This document shows, one piece after another, positions 16,999 through 25,656 of a DNA stretch of 64,000 bases (position 1 is the stretch's first letter; each line of letters opens with the position of its first letter). The notes under the pieces are model-generated. The model was given only the letters and a program-made list of their open reading frames with translations, searched no databases and was not told the DNA's origin. A program made the translations under genes and the position numbers. Source of the stretch: Luteolibacter arcticus (GTDB lineage: Bacteria > Verrucomicrobiota > Verrucomicrobiia > Verrucomicrobiales > Akkermansiaceae); NCBI RefSeq assembly GCF_025950235.1, contig NZ_JAPDDT010000001.1, positions 434,001-498,000 of the forward strand. Reading direction: 5' to 3'.

Positions 16999-19107
16999 TT
17001 ACCTGGAGGCTTGCAGCACGACCAACGAATGACCGTGCAGGGGATAGATGCCCATGTGAGGAAAGGTGCGGGCGGGTGCGTCAGGATCGGCGGTGTCGAT
17101 CACGGTGGTCCACCCAACATCGCGACGACGCGCGCCGAGGCAAAAGGGCACGGGCTCATCGTGAGCATTGAAAAGGATCGCGAAGGTGTCGCCGGTGATT
17201 CGTTCTCCCTGGACGCCGGTTTCATCGATCTGGTCACCCGGTAAAACCATGCCCAGGCAATGGGCATGGCCGGACTGCCAATCGCAGTCGGTCATCTCAT
17301 GGCCGTCGGGCTTTAGCCAGTGGAGGTCCTTGATGTCCTCGCCGTGGATGGCGCGGCCTTGGAAGAAGCGACGGCGGCGGAAGACCGGTTGCGTGCGCCG
17401 CAGGTGCAACAGCCGCTTGGTAAAAGCTAACAACGCGCGCTCGTCCGCGCTGTGGTTCCAGTCGAGCCACACCAGCGGCGAATCCTGGCAGTACGGGTTG
17501 TTGTTGCCGAGCTGGGTATGTCCGGACTCGTCGCCCGCCCGCAACATCGGCACGCCTTGCGACAGGATCAGCGTGGCCAGCAGGTTCCGCTGCTGGCGCT
17601 GGCGCAGGGCGTTGATGGCGGGATCGTTAGTCGGGCCTTCCACTCCGCAGTTCCAACTGTCGTTCTGGTTGTTGCCGTCCCGGTTGTCCTCGCCATTGGC
17701 CTCGTTGTGCTTGTGGTCATAGGAGACCAGATCGCGGAGGCTGAAGCCATCGTGGGCGGTGATGAAATTCAGGCTCGCGTGCGGCCGCCGGCCATTGTGT
17801 GCGTAGAGATCGCTGCTGCCGGCCAGCCGGCTGGCAAGTTCGCCCACCGTTCCGCCGCGGCCGGTCCAGAAACGCCGCACGCAGTCGCGATACTTGCCAT
17901 TCCACTCGGTCCACAGCACCGGGAAATTTCCTACCTGATAGCCATTCGGCCCGAGATCCCATGGCTCGGCGATCAGCTTCACCTGCGACAGGACCGGATC
18001 CTGGTGGATGATGTCGAAGAACGCGCCAAGTTTATCGACTTCCCACAGCTCGCGGGCGAGCGCACTGGCAAGGTCGAAGCGGAAGCCATCGACATGCATC
18101 TCCAGCACCCAATGGCGCAGCGAGTCCATGATGAGCTGCAGCGTGCGAGGATGGCCGACGTTCAGCGAGTTTCCGCAGCCGGTGAAATCGAGGTAGCGCG
18201 TGCGGTCGTCGTCGAGCCGGTAATAGGCGGCGTTATCGATGCCGCGGAAAGAAAGCGTGGGTCCCCGGTGATCGCCTTCGGCCGTGTGGTTATAGACGAC
18301 ATCCAGGATCACCTCGATTCCCGCGGCGTGAAGGGCGAGAACCATTTCCTGGAACTCGGCCACCGCTCCCTCCGGGCCGCTCGCGGCATAGCGCGGGTCG
18401 GGCGCGAAGTAGCCAAGCGTGTTGTAACCCCAGTAATTCGCACGGCCGGATCGCACCAGATGCGGCTCATCGGCATGGTAATGGACGGGCATCAATTCCA
18501 CGGCCGTGATCCCCAGCTCTCTCAGGTGGGAAGTGGCAGCTTGCGAAGCGAGTCCGGCGTAGGTGCCGCGCAAGCATTCCGGTATCTCCGGATGCTGCAT
18601 GGTGAAACCTTTCACGTGCAGTTCATAGACCACCGTCTCATGCCACGGGGTGCGCAGGGGCCGGTCGTCTTGCCAAGCGAAGCTGGTGTCGACCACCCGC
18701 GCCAGCGGGGCGTCAGGAGCACTGTCGCTCTCCTCGTCGAAGATCTCCGGTGTCCATCGTACATCGCGGGCGATTGACTTGGCGTAGGGGTCGAGTAGCA
18801 CCTTGCCCGGGCGGAACAGATGGCCGCTGCCGGGATCGTGTGGGCCGTACACCCGGTAGCCGTAGATCTGCCCGGGGCGGACCTCGGGCAGGTAGCCGTG
18901 CCACACTTGATCGTTCTTTTCCGGCAGCACGATCCGCCGCGACTCGGCACGGGCATCCGCGGAGTCGAACAGGCACAGCTCGACCTTGGTCGCGTGATCG
19001 GAGAAGAGCGCGAAATTCACACCGCGGCCGTCGAAGGTCGCACCCAGCGGCGATGGCCTGCCAGGCCACACCGGGGCAACCTCTGGTGCTGGCCGCCGCT
19101 GGCTCAT
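16999..19107 (-). CDS. glgX: Glycogen debranching enzyme (GH13 isoamylase type)
   Basis: About 702 residues from the ATG at 19107; the frame is open further upstream but the extra 140 residues are not protein-like and overlap ldhA. An N-terminal CBM48-type domain (SPLGATFDGRGVNFALFSDH) precedes a GH13 barrel with the nucleophile region DGFRFDLA (~337), acid/base AEPWD (~378) and HDGFSLRDL (~452). It hydrolyses alpha-1,6 branches of glycogen left by phosphorylase. Its start overlaps the ldhA stop by ATGA, so translation is probably coupled. Confidence 0.93.
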   Translation of the reverse strand: MSQRRPAPEVAPVWPGRPSPLGATFDGRGVNFALFSDHATKVELCLFDSADARAESRRIVLPEKNDQVWHGYLPEVRPGQIYGYRVYGPHDPGSGHLFRPGKVLLDPYAKSIARDVRWTPEIFDEESDSAPDAPLARVVDTSFAWQDDRPLRTPWHETVVYELHVKGFTMQHPEIPECLRGTYAGLASQAATSHLRELGITAVELMPVHYHADEPHLVRSGRANYWGYNTLGYFAPDPRYAASGPEGAVAEFQEMVLALHAAGIEVILDVVYNHTAEGDHRGPTLSFRGIDNAAYYRLDDDRTRYLDFTGCGNSLNVGHPRTLQLIMDSLRHWVLEMHVDGFRFDLASALARELWEVDKLGAFFDIIHQDPVLSQVKLIAEPWDLGPNGYQVGNFPVLWTEWNGKYRDCVRRFWTGRGGTVGELASRLAGSSDLYAHNGRRPHASLNFITAHDGFSLRDLVSYDHKHNEANGEDNRDGNNQNDSWNCGVEGPTNDPAINALRQRQQRNLLATLILSQGVPMLRAGDESGHTQLGNNNPYCQDSPLVWLDWNHSADERALLAFTKRLLHLRRTQPVFRRRRFFQGRAIHGEDIKDLHWLKPDGHEMTDCDWQSGHAHCLGMVLPGDQIDETGVQGERITGDTFAILFNAHDEPVPFCLGARRRDVGWTTVIDTADPDAPARTFPHMGIYPLHGHSLVVLQASR

Positions 19108-20120
19108 GGTGGTGAGGGATCGACCAGCGCCGTATCGGGCAGGAAGGGCCGGCCCTCCGCTCCGGCGGTGAGGTTGGCCACGGTCACCCGCGCGATTTCG
19201 GCCAGCGCTTCCTTGGTGAGAAACGCCTGGTGTGCCGTGATGAGCACATTCGGGAAGGTCAGCAGGCGGGCGAGGTCGTCGTCCTGCAAGATCTGGCCGG
19301 ACAGGTCCTCGAAGAACACGCCCTCTTCCTCTTCGTAAACATCGAGTGCCACACCGCCGAGGCGGCCTGTCTTCAACGCTTCGATGAGCGCGCGGGTGTC
19401 GATCAGGGCGCCGCGGCTGACGTTGACCAGGATGGTGCCGGGCTTCATCAGCTCCAGCGTCTCCCTGCGGATGATGTGATGGGTTTCCGGCGTCAGCGGC
19501 GTGTGCAGCGAGATCACCTCGCATTCGCATGCGACCTCACGCGGGTCGGCATACTCGACGCCATGCTCCGCGGCCCAATCCGGCGAGGGGAAGGGATCAT
19601 AGGCCAGAACGCGCATGCCAAAGCCACGAAGGATCTGCGCGGTGATGCGGCCGATCTTGCCTGTGCCGACGATGCCCGCGGTCTTGCCGTGGAGATCGAA
19701 GCCGACCAGGCCATTGAGCGAGAAGTTGAGGTCATGCACGCGGTTGTTGGCGCGGGGGATCTTGCGGTTGAGCGCAAGCAACAGTGCCACCGCGTGCTCG
19801 GCGACCGCGTAAGGGGAATAGGCAGGCACCCGCGTCACCGCGAGTCCGAGTTCCTTCGCAGCCACGAGATCGACGCCATTGAAGCCGGCACAACGCAGCG
19901 CCACATGCTTCACTCCGAGCTTCTTCAGCGCCTCCAGGCAGGGCCGGTCAGCATGATCGTTCACGAAGATGCACACCGCCTGCGCGCCCGTGGCGGCCGC
20001 GGACGTCTCCGCGGAAAGCCGGCAGTCCATGAAGCGCCAGTCGATTCCCGTTTCCGCCGCGGCGTGAAGCAAGGGCTCGCGGTCATAGGGTTTCGCGTCG
20101 AAGACAGTGGTGCGGATCAT
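19104..20120 (-). CDS. ldhA: D-lactate dehydrogenase (2-hydroxyacid dehydrogenase family)
   Basis: A 338-residue NAD-dependent D-2-hydroxyacid dehydrogenase closest in pattern to fermentative LdhA. The nucleotide-binding motif is GIVGTGKIGR (~150), with catalytic Arg in NVSRGALID, Glu in LDVYEEEEG and His in ITAHQAFLT. LdhA reduces pyruvate to D-lactate, reoxidising NADH. Located 13 bases after pfk and overlapping glgX by four bases, it is bound into the glycogen operon. This implies that glycogen use here is tied to fermentative redox balance. A related hydroxyacid substrate is possible. Confidence 0.88.
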   Translation of the reverse strand: MIRTTVFDAKPYDREPLLHAAAETGIDWRFMDCRLSAETSAAATGAQAVCIFVNDHADRPCLEALKKLGVKHVALRCAGFNGVDLVAAKELGLAVTRVPAYSPYAVAEHAVALLLALNRKIPRANNRVHDLNFSLNGLVGFDLHGKTAGIVGTGKIGRITAQILRGFGMRVLAYDPFPSPDWAAEHGVEYADPREVACECEVISLHTPLTPETHHIIRRETLELMKPGTILVNVSRGALIDTRALIEALKTGRLGGVALDVYEEEEGVFFEDLSGQILQDDDLARLLTFPNVLITAHQAFLTKEALAEIARVTVANLTAGAEGRPFLPDTALVDPSPP

Positions 20121-20133
20121 GATGGGGGGAAGT

Positions 20134-21375
20134 CTACGACATGCACGCCGGCTGACCAGTGGAAGCGAGGACCGATCGCCACCAGCCGCCGGCCGGATCC
20201 AGCCGCTTGACCTGGCTGGTCAGCAACTCGATCGGGACGTGGATGAATCGCTCGTGGAGAAAGCCGATCACCACGCCGGTTTTGCCAGCCATGGCCGCAT
20301 GGACGGCATTGCGGGCGAAAAGGTCACACAGCAGCGAGTCCTCGCAGTTCGCCGGGCAACTGCGGACCAGATAGCTGGGATCGAAGTAGCGGATCGCCAC
20401 CGGCAGGCCGACGTCCTTCAGGTGGCGCTCGATGTGCCCGCGAAGGAAAACCCCGATGTCCTTGAGCTTCACGTTGCCAGAGGCATCGCACGCCGCTGCG
20501 TCCGCCTCAAGAAAGTCCTGGCCCGCGCCTTCCGCCACGGCGATCACCGCATGCGATTTCGCCAGCATCCGCTGCTCCAGTGCGGCAAGGAAGGGTTCAA
20601 GCTTGAAGGGCACCTCGGGAATAAGCGCGAAGTTCACGTCCTGGTTGGCCACCGTCGCGCCAGCGGTGATGAAGCCCGCGTGCCGGCCCATCAGCTTCAC
20701 CAGGCCAATGCCTCCGGGCGTGCTGCGCGCCTCGGTGTGGGCGCAATCGAGCACTCGCGCCGCTTCCTCCACCGCGCTGAAGAAGCCGAAGGTGCGGGAG
20801 ACGAAGGCGACGTCGTTGTCGATGGTCTTGGGCACGCCAACCACCGACAGGAGGTGGCCACGGCGAAGGGCTTCCTGATAGAGCGAGTTGGCCCCGCGCT
20901 GGGTGCCATCGCCGCCCACGGTGAAGAGGATGTTGATCCCTCTCGAGATCAGGTTGTCGACCGCGCGGCCTATGTCGACAGGTCCCCGGGACGTGCCAAG
21001 GATGGTTCCACCCTGCCGATGGATGCCCTCGACGAAGGCGGGAGTGATCTTCACCGGTTCCATTCGCGAGGCCGGATCGAGCCCGGCATAGCCGCCTTGG
21101 AAGCCCAGCACTTCTGGCACTCCATAGCCGTAGTGAAGCTCGCAGAACAACGAGCGGATCACGTTATTCAAGCCCGGACAAAGGCCGCCGCAGGTAACGA
21201 TGCCAGCGCGCGTTTCCCGGGGGTCGAAGAAGATGCGCTCCCGCGGCCCGGCCAGCTCGAAGCAATGCCCGGGATCGGCCGCACACTCGATCCGCTCGGG
21301 AATGAGCACGTCATCGCCGACCGTGTGACCGAGACCGGAAGCATGGCGTGCTTGGCCGAGTGAGGGCGTTTGCAT
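20134..21375 (-). CDS. pfkA: 6-phosphofructokinase, plant/trypanosome-like group
   Basis: A 413-residue phosphofructokinase. The donor-site motif reads GGDGTQRGA (~152), with Gly where PPi-dependent enzymes carry Asp, which predicts ATP as donor. The following motif is PKTIDNDV (~180), with Lys where classical bacterial ATP-PFKs have Gly. This Gly/Lys pair is the combination known from plant and trypanosomatid ATP-PFKs. The N terminus is about 80 residues longer than E. coli PfkA. First gene of the seven-gene minus-strand operon. It commits hexose phosphate from GlgP/phosphohexomutase to glycolysis. PPi use is not fully excluded by sequence alone. Confidence 0.88.
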   Translation of the reverse strand: MQTPSLGQARHASGLGHTVGDDVLIPERIECAADPGHCFELAGPRERIFFDPRETRAGIVTCGGLCPGLNNVIRSLFCELHYGYGVPEVLGFQGGYAGLDPASRMEPVKITPAFVEGIHRQGGTILGTSRGPVDIGRAVDNLISRGINILFTVGGDGTQRGANSLYQEALRRGHLLSVVGVPKTIDNDVAFVSRTFGFFSAVEEAARVLDCAHTEARSTPGGIGLVKLMGRHAGFITAGATVANQDVNFALIPEVPFKLEPFLAALEQRMLAKSHAVIAVAEGAGQDFLEADAAACDASGNVKLKDIGVFLRGHIERHLKDVGLPVAIRYFDPSYLVRSCPANCEDSLLCDLFARNAVHAAMAGKTGVVIGFLHERFIHVPIELLTSQVKRLDPAGGWWRSVLASTGQPACMS

Positions 21376-21410
21376 GACTCTTGCCAGATCGTGCGCCCGC
21401 GTCAGCCACC

Positions 21411-21576
21411 GGGTCTATTGGACTTTGGTGCAGGGGCTTGCGGTGGGGTGCCCCAGCCGCACCCGCGGTCGGTGACCCCGGTCTGCACAGCCCTGCCGAC
21501 GCTCGAAGCCAGCAGTCGCTGCGGCACCGCTGCAAACACTACTGGCGGAATTAAAAACTTGAAGGACCAAAGACCC
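21411..21576. ncRNA. Candidate structured RNA in the pfkA/MBOAT intergenic region
   Basis: The 318-base divergent intergenic region contains a compact foldable segment. A closing helix pairs 21411-21415 plus 21424-21429 with 21566-21576 (11 bp, one 8-base bulge). Inside are a second helix (21430-21438 with 21489-21496), hairpins at 21440-21460 and 21467-21477, and a fourth stem 21508-21516/21538-21546 with one mismatch. Strand is undetermined. It could be a free RNA (a 6S-like role is imaginable) or a leader of pfkA. No T-rich terminator follows on either strand. A 60-codon ORF covers it on the minus strand but shows no family resemblance. The rest (21577-21693) shows nothing I can name. Confidence 0.4.
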
Positions 21577-21693
21577 GACGGCATCTAGCCGCTTAGGAGC
21601 CAGCGCGGTGCGGAGTTCAAAGTTGGGTTCAGCGTCCTATCAGACTAAAAAACCGGCCTTCCCAACTCACCAGTGATTTTCGTGTAGCGCCTC

Positions 21694-23133
21694 ATGGTTT
21701 TCAACTCCATCGCCTTCCTGATCTTTCTGGCGATTGTGCTACTGGCGTACTACCGGCTGGGCCGGCGTGGCCAGAACATCCTGCTAGTGGTCGCGAGTTA
21801 CGTTTTCTACGGCTGGTGGGACTGGCGTTTCCTCGGCCTGCTTCTGTTCTCCACCTTCTTCGACTACTGGTGCGCGCTGCGCCTGGATTCCCTGACGCAT
21901 CCCACCCGGCGGAAATGGTTCCTCGCCTTCAGCATGGCGATGAACCTGGGCGTCATCGGGATTTTCAAATACTTCAACTTCTTCGCGGAGGAATTCTCAA
22001 AGGTCCTGAATGCCTTTGGCATGAGCGCGGACCTGCCGACGCTCCACGTGATCCTTCCGGTCGGCATTTCGTTCTACACCTTCCTCTCGATGAGCTACAC
22101 GATCGACGTGTATCGCGGGCATCTGAAGGCGACACGCAATCCGCTGGATTTCATGCTGTACGTGTCGTTCTTCCCGCACCTCGTTGCCGGGCCTATCGTC
22201 CGGGCGCAGGACCTGCTTCCGCAGTGCCAGCGCCCGAGGGTGATCGTGAGGGACCAGGTGCTCGATGGGATCTGGCTCTGCCTGATTGGCTACCTGAAAA
22301 AGGTGGTGATCGCCGACCGGCTAGCCCCCTTCGTGGACTGGGGATTCTCCACGGGAAGTCCGCCGTTCTCCGACGCCACCTCCTGGCTGGTGTTGTATGC
22401 CTTCGCGTTCCAGATTTACGGCGATTTTTCGGGGTATTCGGACATCGCTCGCGGGCTCGCGAAGCTGATGGGCTTCGAACTCGTTCACAACTTCAAGGCT
22501 CCTTACCTCACCTCGAATCCGGCGTCGTTCTGGCGGCACTGGCACATCAGCCTGTCCGTGTGGCTGCGGGACTATCTCTACATCCCATTGGGGGGAAACC
22601 GCGGAGGATGGCTCAAGACCACCAGAAACCTGATGATCACCATGCTGCTCGGCGGCTTATGGCACGGTGCCGGCCTCGCGTTCCTCGCATGGGGCTTTTT
22701 TCATGGGCTGCTGCTGGTGATTCACCGGGGATGGAGCCGGCTAACAGGATCCACCGATACGGATGCCGCCCCCGCCCAATCGACGGCGAGACGACTGCGC
22801 ACGGTCGTGTATGTAATCGGTTTCTTCCACGTCTCCTGCATCGGTTGGCTCTTGTTCCGCAGTGGGTCGATCCCGGCGAATCTCAGCCAGCTTGATATGA
22901 TCACCGGCTATCTCGGCACGTTGTGGAAGCCTCCCGTCCAATGGAGTGGCTTCGCCTGGCCGGTAATACTACTGGGGACGACCGCGCTATTGCTGCAATG
23001 GAAGCATGCCACCATGGACCGGTTCTCGGAGTGGACTGGTCACCAGCAGGCGGCCGGTGTGGCCGCGGTGCTCACCGCCATCTCCTCACTGGGCGTTTTT
23101 GAAGGTTCGTCGTTTATCTATTTCCAGTTCTAA
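21694..23133 (+). CDS. MBOAT-family O-acyltransferase (AlgI-like)
   Basis: A 479-residue polytopic membrane protein of the membrane-bound O-acyltransferase family. It starts with the typical MVFNSIAFLIFLAIVLLAYY helix. Motifs include FKYFNFF (~90), SFYTFLSMSYTIDVYRG (~126), DFSGYSDIARG (~247), and the catalytic-His region LLGGLWHGAG followed by FFHG. Such proteins move acetyl groups across the membrane onto exopolysaccharides (alginate, cellulose). The next gene, 3 bases downstream, encodes an SGNH-like partner, giving an AlgI/AlgJ-type pair. The polysaccharide acceptor is not encoded nearby. Confidence 0.9.
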   Translation: MVFNSIAFLIFLAIVLLAYYRLGRRGQNILLVVASYVFYGWWDWRFLGLLLFSTFFDYWCALRLDSLTHPTRRKWFLAFSMAMNLGVIGIFKYFNFFAEEFSKVLNAFGMSADLPTLHVILPVGISFYTFLSMSYTIDVYRGHLKATRNPLDFMLYVSFFPHLVAGPIVRAQDLLPQCQRPRVIVRDQVLDGIWLCLIGYLKKVVIADRLAPFVDWGFSTGSPPFSDATSWLVLYAFAFQIYGDFSGYSDIARGLAKLMGFELVHNFKAPYLTSNPASFWRHWHISLSVWLRDYLYIPLGGNRGGWLKTTRNLMITMLLGGLWHGAGLAFLAWGFFHGLLLVIHRGWSRLTGSTDTDAAPAQSTARRLRTVVYVIGFFHVSCIGWLLFRSGSIPANLSQLDMITGYLGTLWKPPVQWSGFAWPVILLGTTALLLQWKHATMDRFSEWTGHQQAAGVAAVLTAISSLGVFEGSSFIYFQF

Positions 23134-23136
23134 CGG

Positions 23137-24390
23137 ATGAAGCCCCGCCTCAAGCCCCTCGCTATCGCCACCCTGCTGCTGACAGCCGGGGGATGGGGCG
23201 TCTTCCTGGGGTTCGGCCGGAAGCTGGCGGTGGCAATCGCCCATCGATTCGAAGGAGTCCTCAGCCGCGTCGCCAATGGCAAGTTCGATGACCCGGTTTC
23301 CTTCGTCCATGGCCGCCTGGCGGAAGGACTGGCGCTCGCCACGCTGGTCTTCGTGTTGGTTGCCGCCACTCTCTGGATCTGGACTTGGCTGGGCAGACGG
23401 AGTTCCTGGGCTCCACTGCGTGGATTGATCGCGGGGGTCGCGGTCTTCGTGTTTCTCAATATCGTCGCTTGGGCGGCGGGACAGACGGTGCTGTTTTGGG
23501 CGCTATTCTACGACAAGACGCAGATCGACAACTTCGCCCAATATCACATCAAGCGGGCGCTGATGGATGAGGTCCACGGCAAACGCCGGGCGATCCTGCT
23601 CGGCAGCAGCCAGACCAACCGCTCGATCGACGAGGTGCTGATGAACCAGATGATCGGTGACAGGATCTGGACCACGGAACTCACCCAACCCGGCGCGCGC
23701 GGCTTCGACCTCTTGACCTTGTCCCGCGACATCCCCCTGCAACGCGGCGACATCGTCATCTGCTATCTATCGGAAATCATGTTCGCCGGATCCGGCAACG
23801 GCATCGTGGTGGCGAGTTTCATGAACTTCAGCGAGGTGCCCGACGCGTTCCAGCTCGGCGGATGGAGTCATCTTCCGGGCGAAGCGGTCCGGAGCGGATT
23901 GTTAGGCCGGGTGCTGCCTCTCTACCGATACCGCGATTCGCTTTCCAACCGCGTGCTCGGCTGGTCGATCTCGCACCTCGACCAGCAACGGTTCGACCAA
24001 TCGCTGGAATCCGACCTCGAGGCGCAGGCAATGCGGCGCGCGCCGGAGCTTCGTCTCGACGAGGCGTCCGGCTTTGAACAGATGGCATTTTCCCGGATGG
24101 CCGGTGAACTCGCCGACAAGGGCTGCACCTTGCTTGTGATCTCCGGAGACACCCACCCTGCGATGCGGCGGCACGTGAATCCGGAAGTGATCGAGCATCT
24201 GGAGCGCTTCCTCACCGACCTGACGAAGAAATATCCACGAAACGTGGTGCTGATCCACGGCAGCGAGTTCTTCAAGCCGACGGACTCGGATTTCGCCGAT
24301 CTCGTGCACTTCACCGACGCGGCCCAACGACGTTTCTCGCTCAAGCTCTCCGAGTACCTGCGTGACTTTCACGCGGACGACGCACGTTGA
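23137..24390 (+). CDS. Membrane-anchored SGNH-like protein, partner of the MBOAT
   Basis: A 417-residue protein with two N-terminal hydrophobic segments (~7-25 and ~65-85) and a third near 95-118. A periplasmic domain then shows SGNH-hydrolase features: AILLGSSQTNRSID (nucleophile block, Ser in GSS) at ~148 and DLVHFTDAAQRRFS (block V-like, with His) near 387. These are the places of the catalytic Ser and Asp-x-x-His in AlgJ/AlgX-type acetyltransferases, although the C-terminal motif is DLVH rather than a clear DxxH. It probably completes acetyl transfer from the MBOAT to a polysaccharide. Translationally adjacent to its partner. Confidence 0.7.
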   Translation: MKPRLKPLAIATLLLTAGGWGVFLGFGRKLAVAIAHRFEGVLSRVANGKFDDPVSFVHGRLAEGLALATLVFVLVAATLWIWTWLGRRSSWAPLRGLIAGVAVFVFLNIVAWAAGQTVLFWALFYDKTQIDNFAQYHIKRALMDEVHGKRRAILLGSSQTNRSIDEVLMNQMIGDRIWTTELTQPGARGFDLLTLSRDIPLQRGDIVICYLSEIMFAGSGNGIVVASFMNFSEVPDAFQLGGWSHLPGEAVRSGLLGRVLPLYRYRDSLSNRVLGWSISHLDQQRFDQSLESDLEAQAMRRAPELRLDEASGFEQMAFSRMAGELADKGCTLLVISGDTHPAMRRHVNPEVIEHLERFLTDLTKKYPRNVVLIHGSEFFKPTDSDFADLVHFTDAAQRRFSLKLSEYLRDFHADDAR

Positions 24391-24442
24391 CTCCGGCGAG
24401 ACACCAGCCGCTGCGCGTCCGCGCGCTGGGTGGAAATTCCCA

Positions 24443-24853
24443 TCACACGGCGCCGACGTGCTGCATGAGCCCGCCTTGGTTCCAGAAATCCTGGCCGGCG
24501 ACGATCTGACCATTCTTCACGGTCAGCCAGGTAACGCCTTCGAATTCGATGTCCTTGTTGCTGGGCGGGCATCCCAGGCCGGGTCCGCAGTGGTTGCCGG
24601 TGCCCCGCCAGTGGACACAGATCTCGTCGCCTTCGGAGACGCTCTTCAAGAGCTCCACCTTGAGGTCCGGCACGGCTTCCAGAAATTCGCGTTGAAAGGC
24701 GATGAAGTCGTCTGGACCGGTCATCGTTCGTCCGCCTTCGAAGATGCCGGTGGCATCCGGGGCCATCAGTTCACGGAGCAAATCCGTATCACGCTTGTTC
24801 CACATGTCTCCGAACCAGAGACGACCAACTTCCGAGGGGGTTCGTATGCTCAT
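24443..24853 (-). CDS. SnoaL-like / NTF2-fold protein
   Basis: A 136-residue protein with the alpha+beta cone pattern of SnoaL-like polyketide cyclases and ester cyclases: NKRDTDLLRELMAPDATGIF, then GPDDFIAFQREFLEAVPDLK, GDEICVHWRGTGNH, and a C-terminal GQIVAGQDFWN strand. The ATG at 24853 is preferred to an upstream TTG. These folds serve many reactions, so no substrate can be named. It stands alone between the convergent SGNH gene and the nitroreductase. Confidence 0.75.
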   Translation of the reverse strand: MSIRTPSEVGRLWFGDMWNKRDTDLLRELMAPDATGIFEGGRTMTGPDDFIAFQREFLEAVPDLKVELLKSVSEGDEICVHWRGTGNHCGPGLGCPPSNKDIEFEGVTWLTVKNGQIVAGQDFWNQGGLMQHVGAV

Positions 24854-24899
24854 CAACGGGACAACCTAGTGAGCCGGTGAGGAAAAGCACGATGAATCT

Positions 24900-25538
24900 T
24901 CACCGGTGCTCGATCAGCTCCTCGTGCGGGAAGCGGGTCTTCGGCGTATCCGCAGACTTGTCCTCCGGCGAGCGGTAGCCGGCTGCACACACGACCGAAG
25001 TCGAGTAGCCGGTGTCGCCCAGCTCAAGTTCGGCATCGTAGCCGGCGGGGTCGAAGCCTTCGATCGGGCAGGTGTCGATGCCCAGCACCGCGGCGGCGGT
25101 CATAAACTGGCCGAGCGCGATGTAAGTCTGGCGGGCGTTCCATGCCTGGCGCGCCTCGCGGTTCATGGCGGCAGCGAAACTCACGATGACATTGCGATAG
25201 CCTTCGAGCGTCGAGGGATCGCGATCCTGCACGGCGGCAAGGCGGGTCATGAAGCGATCGACATCCGGCTCGGTCAAATCGGTGCGGGTGGTGAAGAGGA
25301 CCAAGCGTGATGCCTCCGTGATCTGAGATTGATTCCAAGAGTGCTGGCGCAACCGACCTCGCAGCTCGGGATCGTTGATCACGATGAACTTCCACGGCTG
25401 CAGACCGAAGGACGACGGTGCCAACACCAGCGATTGCTCCAGCACATCCCACTCCTCGTCCGGAATCTGCCGCGCCGGATCGAATTTCTTCGTGGCGTAG
25501 CGGAAATTGAGCGAGTCGAGTAGTTGGGAGGGAGTCAT
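24900..25538 (-). CDS. Nitroreductase-family NAD(P)H oxidoreductase
   Basis: A 212-residue FMN-dependent nitroreductase-fold protein (NfsB-like). Visible are the N-terminal RYATKKFDP phosphate/FMN-binding block, APSSFGLQPWKFIVI, and the middle region NARQTYIALGQFMTAAAVLGIDTCPIEGFDP split over the second FMN contact. Typical for oxygen-insensitive reductases that act on quinones, nitroaromatics or flavins. Physiological substrate unknown. Separated from lptD by an unusual AT-rich spacer. Confidence 0.88.
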   Translation of the reverse strand: MTPSQLLDSLNFRYATKKFDPARQIPDEEWDVLEQSLVLAPSSFGLQPWKFIVINDPELRGRLRQHSWNQSQITEASRLVLFTTRTDLTEPDVDRFMTRLAAVQDRDPSTLEGYRNVIVSFAAAMNREARQAWNARQTYIALGQFMTAAAVLGIDTCPIEGFDPAGYDAELELGDTGYSTSVVCAAGYRSPEDKSADTPKTRFPHEELIEHR

Positions 25539-25539
25539 T

Positions 25540-25656
25540 GAGTAGAAGATTAGGTGAATTAGGTGAATTAGATAATTAAGTTGATTGGGTGGCGCTTCGA
25601 GTCAGTAATCCATCTCTTAATTAACCCAATGTCCCAATTACCCTAATATCTTAATT
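25540..25656. repeat. AT-rich intergenic element with repeated TTAGG/AATTA words
   Basis: About 110 bases between the nitroreductase and lptD that are strikingly AT-rich beside GC-rich genes. The left half repeats TTAGGTGAATTAGGTGAATTAG; the right half, read on the other strand, repeats similar words (TTAGGGTAATTGGGACATTG), giving an imperfect inverted arrangement around a GC-rich centre (GGTGGCGCTTCGAG). It may act as a terminator region, a promoter or a small mobile repeat. The right end overlaps the lptD stop codon. Confidence 0.5.

Noticed and set aside
19108..19530. N-terminal extension of GlgX by 141 residues
   Set aside because: The extension is Arg/His-rich shadow sequence inside ldhA; the ATG at 19107 overlaps the ldhA stop and gives the family N terminus.
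20107..21363. 418-codon plus-strand ORF opposite pfkA
   Set aside because: Antisense shadow produced by high GC third positions; the phosphofructokinase motifs are all on the minus strand.
21402..21584. 60-residue minus-strand ORF with a hydrophobic N terminus in front of pfkA
   Set aside because: It is covered entirely by the complementary, foldable segment and shows no family similarity; an RNA or leader is the better explanation.
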